64,000 nucleotides of DNA from Parahaliea aestuarii (GTDB lineage Bacteria > Pseudomonadota > Gammaproteobacteria > Pseudomonadales > Halieaceae): contig NZ_VRYZ01000001.1 of assembly GCF_008064635.1 (NCBI RefSeq), forward strand, positions 496,001-560,000. The letters run 5' to 3'. The translations under genes and the position numbers were made by a program. Positions within the stretch are counted from its first letter, which is position 1. Each line of letters starts with the position of its first letter. This document shows, piece by piece, positions 17,584-26,493 of the stretch. Under the pieces are notes generated by a model. That model had not been told where the DNA came from and did no database searches. It saw nothing but the letters and a program-made list of their open reading frames with translations.

Positions 17584-20500
17584 TCAGTGTGTGGCCGGAT
17601 GGGCCAGAAAGCGTCGCGTTTGCTCCGCATTCATCGGCCGGCCGAGATAGAAGCCCTGCACGCGGTCACACCCCAGTTCGCACAGGTAATCCAGTTGTTC
17701 CCGGGTTTCCACACCCTCGGCAACACAGCGCAGGTCGAGGCTGCGGGCCAGGTTGAGGATGGTGCCGACCACCGCCTGGTCGTCGCTGCTGCTGACCAGG
17801 TCGTTGACGAAGCTGCGGTCAATTTTGAGGGTGGAAATACGGAAGTGCTTGAGCTGGCTCATGGAGGAGTAGCCGGTGCCAAAATCGTCGATGGCCACGC
17901 CGATGCCCGCCTGGTGCAGGCGCTGGATGGTTTGGGCGGCCAGATCGGGGTTTTCCATCGCCATGCTTTCGGTCAGCTCCAGCTCCAGGTAGTGCGCGGG
18001 GATGGCGAATTCCTCCAGCACACTCAGCACCAGCTCAGGCAGGTCCGGCTGGCGGAACTGGGCGGCGGACAGGTTGACCGCTATACGCGGCACGTCCAGC
18101 CCCTCGTCCAGCCACGCACGCAGTTGCCGGGAGACTTCCCGCAGCACCCAGTTTGACAGGGGCAGAATGAGGCCGCTGCTCTCTGCAACGGGAATGAACT
18201 CGCCGGGAGGCACCTGGCCCAGTTCCGGATGCCGCCAGCGCAGCAGGGCTTCCAGTCCGATCAACTGCCGGTCCTGTGCCTGCAGCTGCACCTGGTAGTT
18301 GAGCGACAGCTGCTGTTTTTCCATGGCGCGGCGCAGTGCGTTTTCCACCGTGAGCTGGCGCAGGCAGCGCGCCTGCATTTCCGGTGTGTAGAAGCAGTAG
18401 GTGTTGCGCCCCTGCTGCTTGGCGCGGTACATGGCGGTGTCGGCATTGGTGTGCAGCTGGCTCAGGGTGTCGCCGTCGTTGGGGAACATGGCGATGCCGA
18501 TGGAGCAGCTTACCGCCAGCTCCCGGTCCAGCAGGCGGAAGCTGCTGCCGAGCCGTTCCAGCAGGCGGCGCGCGGTGTGGGCGGCGGTGTCGGCGTCGGT
18601 GTTGGGCAACAACAGGGCGAATTCGTCGCCGCCCAGGCGGCACAAAGCGTCCTGGTCGCGCAGCGATTCGGTCAGGCGGCTGGCACATTGCTGCAGAACG
18701 CGGTCGCCGGTGTCCTGGCCCAGTGAATCGTTGATGTTCTTGAAGTTGTCCAGGTCCAGTACCAACACGGCCAGTGGTCGTTTTCCCTGCCGCGCCAGCT
18801 TCAGGGCGTACTCGGAGCGGTCCTGCAACATGGCGCGGTTGGGCAGACCCGTAAGGGCGTCGAAGTAGGCGAGGCGCTGCACCTCGGCCTGACTCTGCTT
18901 GAGCAGGGTGATGTCGCTCACCACGCCGATGTAGTGCGACAGGGTGCCGTGTTCATCGCGCACAGCGGTAATGCTGATCCACAGGGGCGCAGTTTCACCG
19001 TTCTTGCGGCGGCCCCAGATCTCCCCCTGCCAGAAGCCGTCCTCGGACACCCGCTGCATGATGGTGTGGAGGAAGTCCGGTGTGTGCATGCCCTCGCTCA
19101 GCATGGTCGCGGGCTGGCCGATACACTCGTCTTCGCTGTAACCGGATATCTCCAGGAAGGCGCGGTTGGTGGCCACCAGTCGGTATTCCGGGTCGGTGAT
19201 GAGCAGCCCTTCCCGGGTGCTGTCCATCACATGCAGGGCCAGCTTCAGTTGCGACGTGGTATTGACCAGGTGGCTGATGTCGATGTGGGTGCCGGCGACA
19301 ACCGTGACGCCGCCGCTGCCCGCCGCGCTGCGCAGGGCGCTGCCGCGACTGAGAATGGAGACCCAGTGCCCCTGGCGATGGCGCATGCGGAACTGCACTT
19401 CCAGTTGCCCCTGGCAGCCGCCCTGCAGATAGCTGTTCACCTCTCTGTCGGTACGCTGGATGTCATCGGGGTGGATGAGGTGACGGCAGAACTCCAGCCA
19501 GTTGCCCTGGCTGTCCTCGGGCAGGTCGCTGCACTGGTAGCCGAGCATATCGAGGTAACCCGCCTGGCACACCAGTTTGCCCTCGTTGATGTTGTATTCC
19601 CAGAGTCCGGTTTGCGAGGCGGTAATCAGGGAGTGGTAGCGCTCCAGGGTGCCGTCCAGCTCCCGTGTGCGCTGCTCCACCTTGCGGCTGAGCTGACTGC
19701 GGTAGCTGCGCAGTTCGACAAAGGTGCGGCCCAGGCAGCCGGCGAGCAGGCTGAACAGCACACCCAGCGCAATCGCGCCGGCCAGCCAGGGTGGATTGGG
19801 CCATCCATCCCGGGGCATGACCGCCAGTTGCCAGCGCGCATTGGGTACGTAGAGCGATTGCTCCACCGGGGCTCCGTTCAGCGTCTCCCGGCTGGCGGCA
19901 ATGATTTCGCGCTCGCCGCTCACCGGGTTATCACGCCACAGCTGGTAGTCCAGCCCTGCATCGGACAGGCTGTCCAGCCGCAGCAGGCCGAGCAGTGCCG
20001 GCAGGCGCAGGGTGACACTGGAGAAGCCCCAGAACTGCTCCCCGCCCTGCTGCGCAGGGCGAAACACGGGAATGCGGCCGACGATGCCGCGACCGCCCTG
20101 GATCAGGTCCAGCGGGCCCGCAACCGTAGTGCCTGTATTGGCCTTGGCCAGCTGGCCTTCGGCGCTTTGTTCGCTGTCGGTCAGGGGGTTGAAACCCAGC
20201 GATACCTCGTTGTCGCCGTGCGGTGCGATCATCCGGATCACGCCGCCGGGCGCAAGTGACAGCTGCTCAATATAGGGGTTACTGCGCAGCAGGTCGTTGC
20301 TGACGACATTAAAATGGCGTTCCAACTGATTGCTGTTGCGGGCGATCACCGCAAGCGTTTCCGCCGGGGCGAGAGTGGCGTTGAGGCGACTTTCGATCAG
20401 CCGTGCCGCCTGGGTGGTGATGGACAGCACACGAGTGCGCTGCTCCTGGTGGAACAGGTCGCAACTGATGCTGATCCACAGATAACTGGCGAATGCCCCG

Positions 20501-20655
20501 CCCAGGGCGGTGGCCAGGCCGACCAGTTGCGGCAGGCGCAGCCGGACGCCGCTTTTCCGAGTGGTGCCGGCCCGGCGATCTCCGGTCGCAGCCAGGCCAG
20601 CTTTGCTCAGTGCTCTGGCAAAAGCAGAGGGCCGTGGTTTTACCTGGGCGTGCAT
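17584..20655 (-). CDS. CHASE-PAS-PAS-GGDEF-EAL membrane c-di-GMP signalling protein
   Basis: A 1023-aa protein. After a first transmembrane helix (~48-66) comes a periplasmic CHASE-like sensor, then a second helix near 290-312, two PAS domains (~340-460 and ~470-590), a GGDEF domain with LGGDEFALL, and an EAL domain with LEALLRWRHPE, TESMAMENP, DDFGTGYSS and AEGVET. Both the cyclase and phosphodiesterase signatures are intact, so it could make or degrade c-di-GMP depending on the signal. ATG 20655 was chosen over a TTG two codons earlier; neither has a strong ribosome site. It follows the HDOD gene by 67 bases on the same strand and is probably read from the flgM promoter, linking it to motility. 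Confidence 0.9.
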   Translation of the reverse strand: MHAQVKPRPSAFARALSKAGLAATGDRRAGTTRKSGVRLRLPQLVGLATALGGAFASYLWISISCDLFHQEQRTRVLSITTQAARLIESRLNATLAPAETLAVIARNSNQLERHFNVVSNDLLRSNPYIEQLSLAPGGVIRMIAPHGDNEVSLGFNPLTDSEQSAEGQLAKANTGTTVAGPLDLIQGGRGIVGRIPVFRPAQQGGEQFWGFSSVTLRLPALLGLLRLDSLSDAGLDYQLWRDNPVSGEREIIAASRETLNGAPVEQSLYVPNARWQLAVMPRDGWPNPPWLAGAIALGVLFSLLAGCLGRTFVELRSYRSQLSRKVEQRTRELDGTLERYHSLITASQTGLWEYNINEGKLVCQAGYLDMLGYQCSDLPEDSQGNWLEFCRHLIHPDDIQRTDREVNSYLQGGCQGQLEVQFRMRHRQGHWVSILSRGSALRSAAGSGGVTVVAGTHIDISHLVNTTSQLKLALHVMDSTREGLLITDPEYRLVATNRAFLEISGYSEDECIGQPATMLSEGMHTPDFLHTIMQRVSEDGFWQGEIWGRRKNGETAPLWISITAVRDEHGTLSHYIGVVSDITLLKQSQAEVQRLAYFDALTGLPNRAMLQDRSEYALKLARQGKRPLAVLVLDLDNFKNINDSLGQDTGDRVLQQCASRLTESLRDQDALCRLGGDEFALLLPNTDADTAAHTARRLLERLGSSFRLLDRELAVSCSIGIAMFPNDGDTLSQLHTNADTAMYRAKQQGRNTYCFYTPEMQARCLRQLTVENALRRAMEKQQLSLNYQVQLQAQDRQLIGLEALLRWRHPELGQVPPGEFIPVAESSGLILPLSNWVLREVSRQLRAWLDEGLDVPRIAVNLSAAQFRQPDLPELVLSVLEEFAIPAHYLELELTESMAMENPDLAAQTIQRLHQAGIGVAIDDFGTGYSSMSQLKHFRISTLKIDRSFVNDLVSSSDDQAVVGTILNLARSLDLRCVAEGVETREQLDYLCELGCDRVQGFYLGRPMNAEQTRRFLAHPATH

Positions 20656-20722
20656 GTTCAATTTTCAGGTACTGGCTGCGCGACCCGGGCTCTGCTACAT
20701 CTGGGCTCGAACCGCGCTGCAC

Positions 20723-21973
20723 TCACACCGAATCGCCAAGTTCCGCCTGTGTCTGGCGAGCCCAGGCACAGGCGTGGCGGTAGGCAACTTCGTAGAAGGC
20801 GGGGTCGAAACGCTGCGACAACTGATCAAAATGGCCCTGCTCGTAGTGTTCGACGTCGGCCAGCGTGTCGCCGAGCGGACCCTGGCGCGATAGCAGAGCG
20901 CGTTTGGTTTCCTGGCGCAGCGGTAGTTGCTCCAGCAGTTCGCCCATCTCGATATCCATTAGCACATCGAGTTGTGACAGCAGGCCGACGATAAAGTGGT
21001 GAACCGGCATCGGCTGGCTGTCCAGTTCCGCCAGGATTTCGCACATGCGGGCGCGCACCAGCATATTGCGGGTGAGCGCTTCGGGTTTGCCGGGTTCAGA
21101 CTCTACCAGGAACAGGTGTACCCAGCGCTTGATTTCCTCAGTGCCCAGGATGGTGATCGCCTGCGACAGGGTGTCGACTTCGCGCCGGATGCCCTGGGCC
21201 GCGGAGTTGACAATGCGGAGGATGCGGAAGGTCAGATTGGCGTCGCGGATGGCCAGCGCTTCCAGGCTGGCCGCGGTGGCCTCCGGGTCCTGCAGCTTGG
21301 CCAGCATTTCCAGTAACAGGAGCTTGTTGCCGCTGACTTTCTTGCCTTTCACCGGCGTGGCGGCGCTCAGGAAGCTGCCCTGGAACCAGGTAAACCCGAG
21401 TTCCACACAGCGATCGAATTGCTGTGCATTGGCTACGCCGTCGGCCAGAAGGTCGACCCCGCGCTGGCGTAACTGCTCAGCGGTCCGGGCCAGTTCACCG
21501 TCATCCAGTTCTGCGCTATTCACCCGCACGATATGGACAGCTGCAAGCAGTGCATCGAGATCCGGCCGCCCGGGCCGGTAGTTCCCCAGGGCGATGTGGT
21601 GTCCTTCGGCGGCGAGGCGCGCCAGGCGCTGGGCCAGCTCCGGGCCGGCGGGTTCACTGCCGGTTACCAGTTCCAGGATCAACTGCTTGCGCGGCAGTGC
21701 CGGAAGTTGTTCATCAAACAGCATGGCGGGGCTGAGCTTCACGAAGCTGGGCACCGACAGGAAACGCCCCTGCTGGAAAATGCGGGCATAGGACTCCAGC
21801 ACCAGCGGCACCGCGGACTGGATGTCCTGGACGTTGACAGACGATCCCGGCGTGGTGTGATCGAGCAGCAGGTCGAAAGCCACCACATCCTGGTTGCGCG
21901 ACAGCACGGGCTGGCAGGCCAGCAGCGCTTCCAGCGGGCTCTCCCCGGAGAGTATCGATTGCGCGTTGAGCAT
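20723..21973 (-). CDS. EAL-like/HDOD signalling protein (YuxH/CdgJ type)
   Basis: A 416-aa protein. Residues 1-200 resemble a degenerate EAL domain (the catalytic E-x-L is replaced by FDLLL), and residues ~205-400 are an HDOD domain (GNKLLLLEML, NLTFRILRIVNSAAQGIRRE, AITILGTEEIKRWVHLFLV). Proteins of this layout act as non-enzymatic regulators of motility in Vibrio and relatives. ATG 21973 is preceded by AAGGA, while longer starts would enter flgN without a ribosome site. It is 52 bases downstream of flgN and likely belongs to the flgMN late operon. Confidence 0.85.
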   Translation of the reverse strand: MLNAQSILSGESPLEALLACQPVLSRNQDVVAFDLLLDHTTPGSSVNVQDIQSAVPLVLESYARIFQQGRFLSVPSFVKLSPAMLFDEQLPALPRKQLILELVTGSEPAGPELAQRLARLAAEGHHIALGNYRPGRPDLDALLAAVHIVRVNSAELDDGELARTAEQLRQRGVDLLADGVANAQQFDRCVELGFTWFQGSFLSAATPVKGKKVSGNKLLLLEMLAKLQDPEATAASLEALAIRDANLTFRILRIVNSAAQGIRREVDTLSQAITILGTEEIKRWVHLFLVESEPGKPEALTRNMLVRARMCEILAELDSQPMPVHHFIVGLLSQLDVLMDIEMGELLEQLPLRQETKRALLSRQGPLGDTLADVEHYEQGHFDQLSQRFDPAFYEVAYRHACAWARQTQAELGDSV

Positions 21974-22025
21974 GATTATCCTTGTCTGGCGAGCGCCAGA
22001 AATCTCGGTTCGGGGTCGTTGTTTC

Positions 22026-22475
22026 TCATGCGCGTGAGTCCACCCTGGGGCGCTTGCGGTGGGACTGCCCGTCGGGCCCGTAGAGGCTGTTGCCCGCAGA
22101 CTCCCGCAGCGCATTCAGCAGGCGCTGGTTGTTTTCCAGCCGCAGTTGAATCAGGTCGCCATTGGTCTGGTTCAGTTGTTTCGCTGCGCTGGCCAGCTGG
22201 TCGATGTTCTGCCACAGCGGCAGGCAGCCGGCGTCGTTCGCCGCCGCCATGGCGCCCTCGCGCCCCGCCGGATAGCCCAGGCGTGTCTGTGCCCCCCTGC
22301 GTCTCGCCTCGAAACTGTCGAGAGAGACCAGGTGTTGCTGTTTGTCGACGGCCACCCGGTCCAGGGCCGCGCCGTCCACCTGGCTTTGGGTCAGCAGGCT
22401 CTGCTCGGTGTGCAGTAGTGCAACCAGCTGTTCCAGTTGCAGGCGCTGGGCCTGCAGGTGTGGCTCAAGACTCAT
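22026..22475 (-). CDS. flgN: Flagellar export chaperone FlgN
   Basis: A 149-aa helical protein with the FlgN layout: a long N-terminal helix (LQLEQLVALLHTEQSLL), a glycine/proline-rich middle, and the C-terminal helix QTNGDLIQLRLENNQRLLNA that binds hook-filament junction proteins. FlgN escorts FlgK and FlgL to the export gate. It starts 15 bases after flgM and shares its sigma-28 promoter. The last ~20 residues (HRKRPRVDS) are basic. Confidence 0.88.
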   Translation of the reverse strand: MSLEPHLQAQRLQLEQLVALLHTEQSLLTQSQVDGAALDRVAVDKQQHLVSLDSFEARRRGAQTRLGYPAGREGAMAAANDAGCLPLWQNIDQLASAAKQLNQTNGDLIQLRLENNQRLLNALRESAGNSLYGPDGQSHRKRPRVDSRA

Positions 22476-22490
22476 GCTTGCCTCGTAACA

Positions 22491-22793
22491 CTAGGGTGTT
22501 TCGCCGTCCAGGATTTCGCGCACACTGTCGATCAGGCCGTCGGCAATCCGGCTGGTATCGATGGCCAGCTTGCCGTCGGCAATCGCCTGGCGAATCTCGG
22601 CTACCCGGGCCAGGTCAATGTCCTGGCCGCTGGCTTCCACCGCGCTGCTGAAGCGGCTGACGCTGGCCTTAGTGGGTTCTTCACCGCTGACCGCGGCGCT
22701 GGTTTCGACGCGCCCGCCGGTCCGGTTGACACTGTTCTGGTTGGCCTGCTGCGGCGCTGTATAGCCGTTGATTTTCAAGATTCCATGCTCCAA
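22491..22793 (-). CDS. flgM: Anti-sigma-28 factor FlgM
   Basis: A 100-aa protein. Its C-terminal half (DIDLARVAEIRQAIADGKLA, then IADGLI) is the conserved FliA-binding region, and the N-terminus is unstructured (KINGYTAPQQANQNS), as needed for export. It is secreted once the hook is complete, freeing sigma-28. TTG 22793 is used as start because AAAGGAG lies 5-6 nt upstream and no ATG fits. A sigma-28 promoter sits directly upstream, giving the usual autoregulatory loop; flgA read-through may add earlier expression. Confidence 0.9.
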   Translation of the reverse strand: MEHGILKINGYTAPQQANQNSVNRTGGRVETSAAVSGEEPTKASVSRFSSAVEASGQDIDLARVAEIRQAIADGKLAIDTSRIADGLIDSVREILDGETP

Positions 22794-22812
22794 GGGTTCT
22801 CCTTTGCTTGGT

Positions 22813-22839
22813 TATCGGCGGCCACTGGGCGAACTTTAG
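22813..22839 (-). promoter_or_regulatory. Sigma-28 promoter of flgM-flgN
   Basis: On the minus strand: TAAAGTTC, an 11-base spacer, then GCCGATAA. This matches the FliA consensus at 15 of 16 positions and ends 19 bases before the flgM start codon. Confidence 0.88.
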
Positions 22840-22860
22840 GGCGCCGGCAGAAAAAAAGTC

Positions 22861-23535
22861 TCAGGGCGCCAGCCGCGCGGCGCCGGGTCCGGTGACCTCT
22901 ACATTCAGTATCTCCCGGCTGTCCAGGCGCACCCGGATGCTGTCGCCACGTCCCCCGGCATCCAGGGCGCGGCCGCGGCGCGCAATTTCGAATCCGGTGC
23001 CCGCTGCGGCGACGGTAATCAGCTGCTGGCGCTCCACGAGGGCAGGGCGGGTGAGCAGTGACTGCTGCAGCACGCTGCCGGCGCGCAGCGGTCGGCGGGT
23101 CACGCTTTGTTCCAGCTCGGCGAGATCGCGCACCGTGTCGCGGGGCAGCCTGCCCAGGTCGCCCTGGCGCGCCTCCAGGTCGGCCCGGGTGACCGGCGCG
23201 CCGCGCGGCAGGTCGCGCCTGCTCTGCCAGTAGCGAACCTGCACACTGACCCGGGCCTGCAGGTAGCGCACACCACCGCCGGCACAGCGGATACCAACGC
23301 TGACCTTGCCCCAGCGGCGCGCGCCATTGCCTGGCATGAAGGGCCGGGGTTGCCGACAGTCGGCGAACTGCGCTCTGGGTTCATCGACTTCTACAGACAC
23401 TCTATCGCCCAGGTCCTGCGTTTTCTGAAGCAGGAAGCGTTGTACCACGGCGCCGAGGTCGTCGGCACTGGCTGCTGGCCAGCTGGCCAGCATGAACAAC
23501 AGGCCGCTCGCCAGGTATTTGCAGGGTCTGTTCAC
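22861..23535 (-). CDS. flgA: Flagellar P-ring assembly chaperone FlgA
   Basis: A 224-aa periplasmic protein with a signal peptide (LASGLLFMLASWPAASA) and a C-terminal SAF domain (RGAPVTRADLEARQGDLGRL, then QQSLLTRPALVERQQLITV). It helps FlgI polymerise into the P ring. GTG 23535 follows GGAGG. It is transcribed divergently from flgB across a 208-base gap and is upstream of flgM on the same strand. Confidence 0.9.
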   Translation of the reverse strand: MNRPCKYLASGLLFMLASWPAASADDLGAVVQRFLLQKTQDLGDRVSVEVDEPRAQFADCRQPRPFMPGNGARRWGKVSVGIRCAGGGVRYLQARVSVQVRYWQSRRDLPRGAPVTRADLEARQGDLGRLPRDTVRDLAELEQSVTRRPLRAGSVLQQSLLTRPALVERQQLITVAAAGTGFEIARRGRALDAGGRGDSIRVRLDSREILNVEVTGPGAARLAP

Positions 23536-23743
23536 GTGTTTGCCTCCGCTGCTGCCACTTCCTGCGAGTTGGTTTGTCGCATCGCTATATAAAGTCGGTA
23601 CTTCTACTTAAGACAGTGTAAGGCAGTGGAGCCACAAACAATTTTGGAAATAGCCCTGAAAAAGTAGCCTGTTTACGACTTTGCCTGCGGGCTGCCTGCG
23701 TATTCTTGATGTTGAGCGACACTGCCAACGCGGAGCCGAATAC

Positions 23744-24148
23744 ATGATCGACAAACTGTCCGCCTCGCTGGACTTCTATCAGCAGGCCCTGGGTTTGCGC
23801 CACCAGCGCCAGCAGGTGCTGGCGGCGAACATTGCCAACGCCGACACGCCGCACTACAAAGCGCGCGATTTTGATTTTGCTGCGGAGTTGTCGCGGGCTA
23901 GCGATGGCAGTGGCGACCTGCGCCTGGCGACGACAGACAAGGGCCATATTGCCGCCGGCGGCAGTGCCGGCAGCGCAAGTAACCTGCTCTACCGTGTCCC
24001 CGACCAGCCCAGCCTCGACGGCAACACGGTCGATATGAACCGTGAGCGAACCCACTTCGCCGACAACAGCGTGCGCTACCAGAGCGCCCTTACCCTGGCC
24101 AATGCCCGAATCCAGGGGCTGAAGTCGGCCATGCAGAGTGAATCCTGA
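23744..24148 (+). CDS. flgB: Flagellar proximal rod protein FlgB
   Basis: A 134-aa rod protein. The N-terminal signature [20 protein letters not shown] is the conserved flagellar rod/hook motif. ATG 23744 gives the family-typical start MIDKLS; the longer open frame upstream is not conserved. First gene of the rightward flgBCDEFGHIJ(KL) set. No sigma-28 box precedes it, so it is presumably an early FlhDC-dependent promoter in the flgA-flgB gap. Confidence 0.93.
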   Translation: MIDKLSASLDFYQQALGLRHQRQQVLAANIANADTPHYKARDFDFAAELSRASDGSGDLRLATTDKGHIAAGGSAGSASNLLYRVPDQPSLDGNTVDMNRERTHFADNSVRYQSALTLANARIQGLKSAMQSES

Positions 24149-24150
24149 TC

Positions 24151-24552
24151 ATGTCGATGTTCAACATTTTTGAAATCTCTGGATCGGCCCTCGCTGCACA
24201 GAGTCAGCGCATGAACGTTTCCGCCAGCAATCTCGCCAATGCCGACAGTGTGGCAGGACCCGACGGCGAGCCCTACCGCGCCAAGCAGGTCATGTTCGAA
24301 AGCGAGGGTCCCCAGGGCGCCGCCGGTGTGCGCGTGTCGGCGGTGGTCGATGACGACTCTCCCCTGCGCATGGAATACCGGCCGGGTCACCCGCTGGCGG
24401 ATGCCGAGGGCTACGTGGCCATGCCCAACGTGGACCCCACCCATGAAATGGTCAACATGATCTCGGCCTCGCGTTCCTACCAGGCGAATGTGGAAGTCAT
24501 GAATACCAGCAAGCAGCTCCTGCTGAAAACCCTCACCCTCGGAGAAAGCTGA
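24151..24552 (+). CDS. flgC: Flagellar proximal rod protein FlgC
   Basis: A 133-aa protein with the N-terminal rod motif ([11 protein letters not shown]) and C-terminal coil ([20 protein letters not shown]). It polymerises with FlgB and FlgF in the proximal rod. It starts 2 nt after flgB, and its stop overlaps the flgD start codon (TGATG). Confidence 0.94.
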   Translation: MSMFNIFEISGSALAAQSQRMNVSASNLANADSVAGPDGEPYRAKQVMFESEGPQGAAGVRVSAVVDDDSPLRMEYRPGHPLADAEGYVAMPNVDPTHEMVNMISASRSYQANVEVMNTSKQLLLKTLTLGES

Positions 24553-25217
24553 TGACGACGATCGACAGCAGCACACTGACCGCGCTGAACGGTAATCAGG
24601 CGGTGAAAACCAGTACCGGGGCGGATCTGCAGGACAGTTTCATGACCCTGCTGGTCACCCAGCTGCAGAACCAGGACCCGACCAATCCGATGGAAAATGC
24701 GGAGATGACGTCGCAGCTGGCCCAGATCAATACCGTGAGCGGTATTTCCGAACTCAACGACACCCTCGCCACCATCAACCAGCAGATCGATGCCGGGCAA
24801 ACCCTGCAGGCTGCCAGCCTGATCGGCAAGGGTGTGCTGGTGCCGGGCGACAGGATTCTGGTGGGCGAAGAGGGCGTGTCGACACCGATTGGCGTGGAGC
24901 TCGCCAGCCCCGCCGACCAGGTTGCCATCAGCATTGTCAGCGCCAGCGGCGAGGTGATCCGCCAGTACCAGCCGGTTGCCATGTCGGCTGGCATGGAAAC
25001 CCTGCAATGGGACGGGCGCCTGAACGATGGCACCCTCGCGCCAGCCGGTAGCTACCGGGTGGTAGTCAGCGCCAGCAACGAGGGCAGCGCGGTTTCCGCC
25101 AATGTACTCAACTACGCGCTGGTGTCGGGTATCAGCCCGGGTGACGACGGCCCCTTGCTGGACCTGGGCGGGGTCTCGGACCCGGTGACCCTCGACCAGA
25201 TACGCCAGATTCTGTAG
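24552..25217 (+). CDS. flgD: Flagellar hook cap / assembly protein FlgD
   Basis: A 221-aa protein. The N-terminal DSFMTLLVTQLQNQDPTNPM export region is the FlgD signature, and the C-terminal part has a FlgD Ig-like/tudor fold (LQWDGRLNDGTLAPAGSYRV). It caps the growing hook. Translationally coupled to flgC. A possible terminator or attenuator stem follows before flgE. Confidence 0.94.
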   Translation: MTTIDSSTLTALNGNQAVKTSTGADLQDSFMTLLVTQLQNQDPTNPMENAEMTSQLAQINTVSGISELNDTLATINQQIDAGQTLQAASLIGKGVLVPGDRILVGEEGVSTPIGVELASPADQVAISIVSASGEVIRQYQPVAMSAGMETLQWDGRLNDGTLAPAGSYRVVVSASNEGSAVSANVLNYALVSGISPGDDGPLLDLGGVSDPVTLDQIRQIL

Positions 25218-25244
25218 GGCGCTCGCAGCGGGCGCCGGATTTTT
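25218..25244 (+). terminator. Possible intra-operon terminator/attenuator after flgD
   Basis: GGCGCTCGC and GCGGGCGCC can pair (one G-U) with a very tight loop, followed by GGATTTTTA. It lies right after the flgD stop. It may set a lower flgE-J level or mark the end of a transcript. Confidence 0.4.
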
Positions 25245-25300
25245 ATCAACCGCTTTATCGATTCTTCAATCGGCTTCATTTACTAGCAAGGAGATGGACC

Positions 25301-26482
25301 ATGGGCTTTTCCCAGGCACTTAGCGGCCTCAACGCCGCCGCCACCAACCTCGATGTGGTGGGCAACAATATCGCCAACTCCCAGACTGTTGGCTTCAAAG
25401 GTGGCAATGTACAGTTTGCCGACGTTTTTGCCGGCGCTGGCGCCGGTCTCGGCACCCGGGTGGCGGGTATCCTGCAGGATTTCAGTAACGGCAATATCGA
25501 AACCACCAATCGCAATCTCGATCTGGCGATCAGCGGCAACGGCTTTTTCCGCTTCTCCCAGAACGACGAGACAGTCTACTCCCGCAATGGCCAGCTGACG
25601 CTGACCAAAGACGGCTTCCTCGAGAACGCCACCGGCGCCCGGCTGATGGGCTACCCGGCAGGCGAGGGCACCGGCGGCCAGCCGGTGGAGTTGAATATTC
25701 CTGCCAGCGGCCTGGCGGCGGTGGCCACCCAGGCGGTGGACAGCTCGCTGAACCTGGATGCCACGGCAGATGGGCTCGATCCCGCACTGTTTGATTACCA
25801 GGACGGGGATACCTATTCCTACGCCAACACCGGCACCGTTTACGATTCCCTCGGTGTGCAGCATTCCATGACCATGTACTTCGTCAAGGACGGTGCCAAC
25901 CCCAACCAGTGGCAGGTCTTTGTCGGCCTGGACGGCCAGGCCCCCACCGGCCCCCAGACCCTGGAGTTCGACGGCAACGGCACGTTGACTAACGGCATCA
26001 CCGCCAACTACAACTTCCCCCAGACCAACGGCGCTGCTGATCTGAACTTCGATCTCGACTTTGGCGGCACCACCCAGTTCGGCGGCGATTTCGCGCTCAA
26101 TACCCTCAATCAGGACGGCTTTGCGGCCGGCAACCTGGTGGGTATTGCCATCGATGAGGGCGGCAACCTGGTGGGTACCTATTCCAACGAACAGACCCAG
26201 GTGCTCGGCACCATCGCCCTGGCCAATTTTCGCAACCCGGAAGGCCTGAAGGCGGTGGGCGACAACGCCTGGGCGATGACCGGAGCCTCCGGCCAGGAGC
26301 TGCTGGGACTGGCAGGCACAGGTGTTTTCGGTGACATCGAGGCCGGCGCGCTGGAGTCCTCCAACGTCGACCTGACCCAGGAACTGGTGGATCTGATCAT
26401 CGCCCAGCGCAATTACCAGGCGAATACCCAGACCATCAAGGTGCAGGACGAAGTGCTGCAGAACGCAGTCAACCTGCGCTAG
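25301..26482 (+). CDS. flgE: Flagellar hook protein FlgE
   Basis: A 393-aa hook protein. N-terminus MGFSQALSGLNAAATNLDVV with GNNIANSQTVGFKGG; C-terminus SNVDLTQELVDLIIAQRNYQ. The length is near the ~400 residues of enterobacterial FlgE, so there is no large extra hook domain. AAGGAG at 25288-25293 precedes ATG 25301. Assembled under the FlgD cap, with length set by FliK. Confidence 0.95.
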   Translation: MGFSQALSGLNAAATNLDVVGNNIANSQTVGFKGGNVQFADVFAGAGAGLGTRVAGILQDFSNGNIETTNRNLDLAISGNGFFRFSQNDETVYSRNGQLTLTKDGFLENATGARLMGYPAGEGTGGQPVELNIPASGLAAVATQAVDSSLNLDATADGLDPALFDYQDGDTYSYANTGTVYDSLGVQHSMTMYFVKDGANPNQWQVFVGLDGQAPTGPQTLEFDGNGTLTNGITANYNFPQTNGAADLNFDLDFGGTTQFGGDFALNTLNQDGFAAGNLVGIAIDEGGNLVGTYSNEQTQVLGTIALANFRNPEGLKAVGDNAWAMTGASGQELLGLAGTGVFGDIEAGALESSNVDLTQELVDLIIAQRNYQANTQTIKVQDEVLQNAVNLR

Positions 26483-26493
26483 GGCCCGGGCTG

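Noticed and set aside
18934-20259. Open frame of ~440 codons on the + strand inside the GGDEF/EAL gene
   Set aside because: Shadow of a GC-rich gene with clear domains on the other strand; no start signal.
23600-23743. Sigma-54 promoter before flgB
   Set aside because: TTGCCTGCGGGCTGC resembles a GG/GC pair only loosely, and the presence of flhDC makes sigma-54 control of this cluster unlikely.
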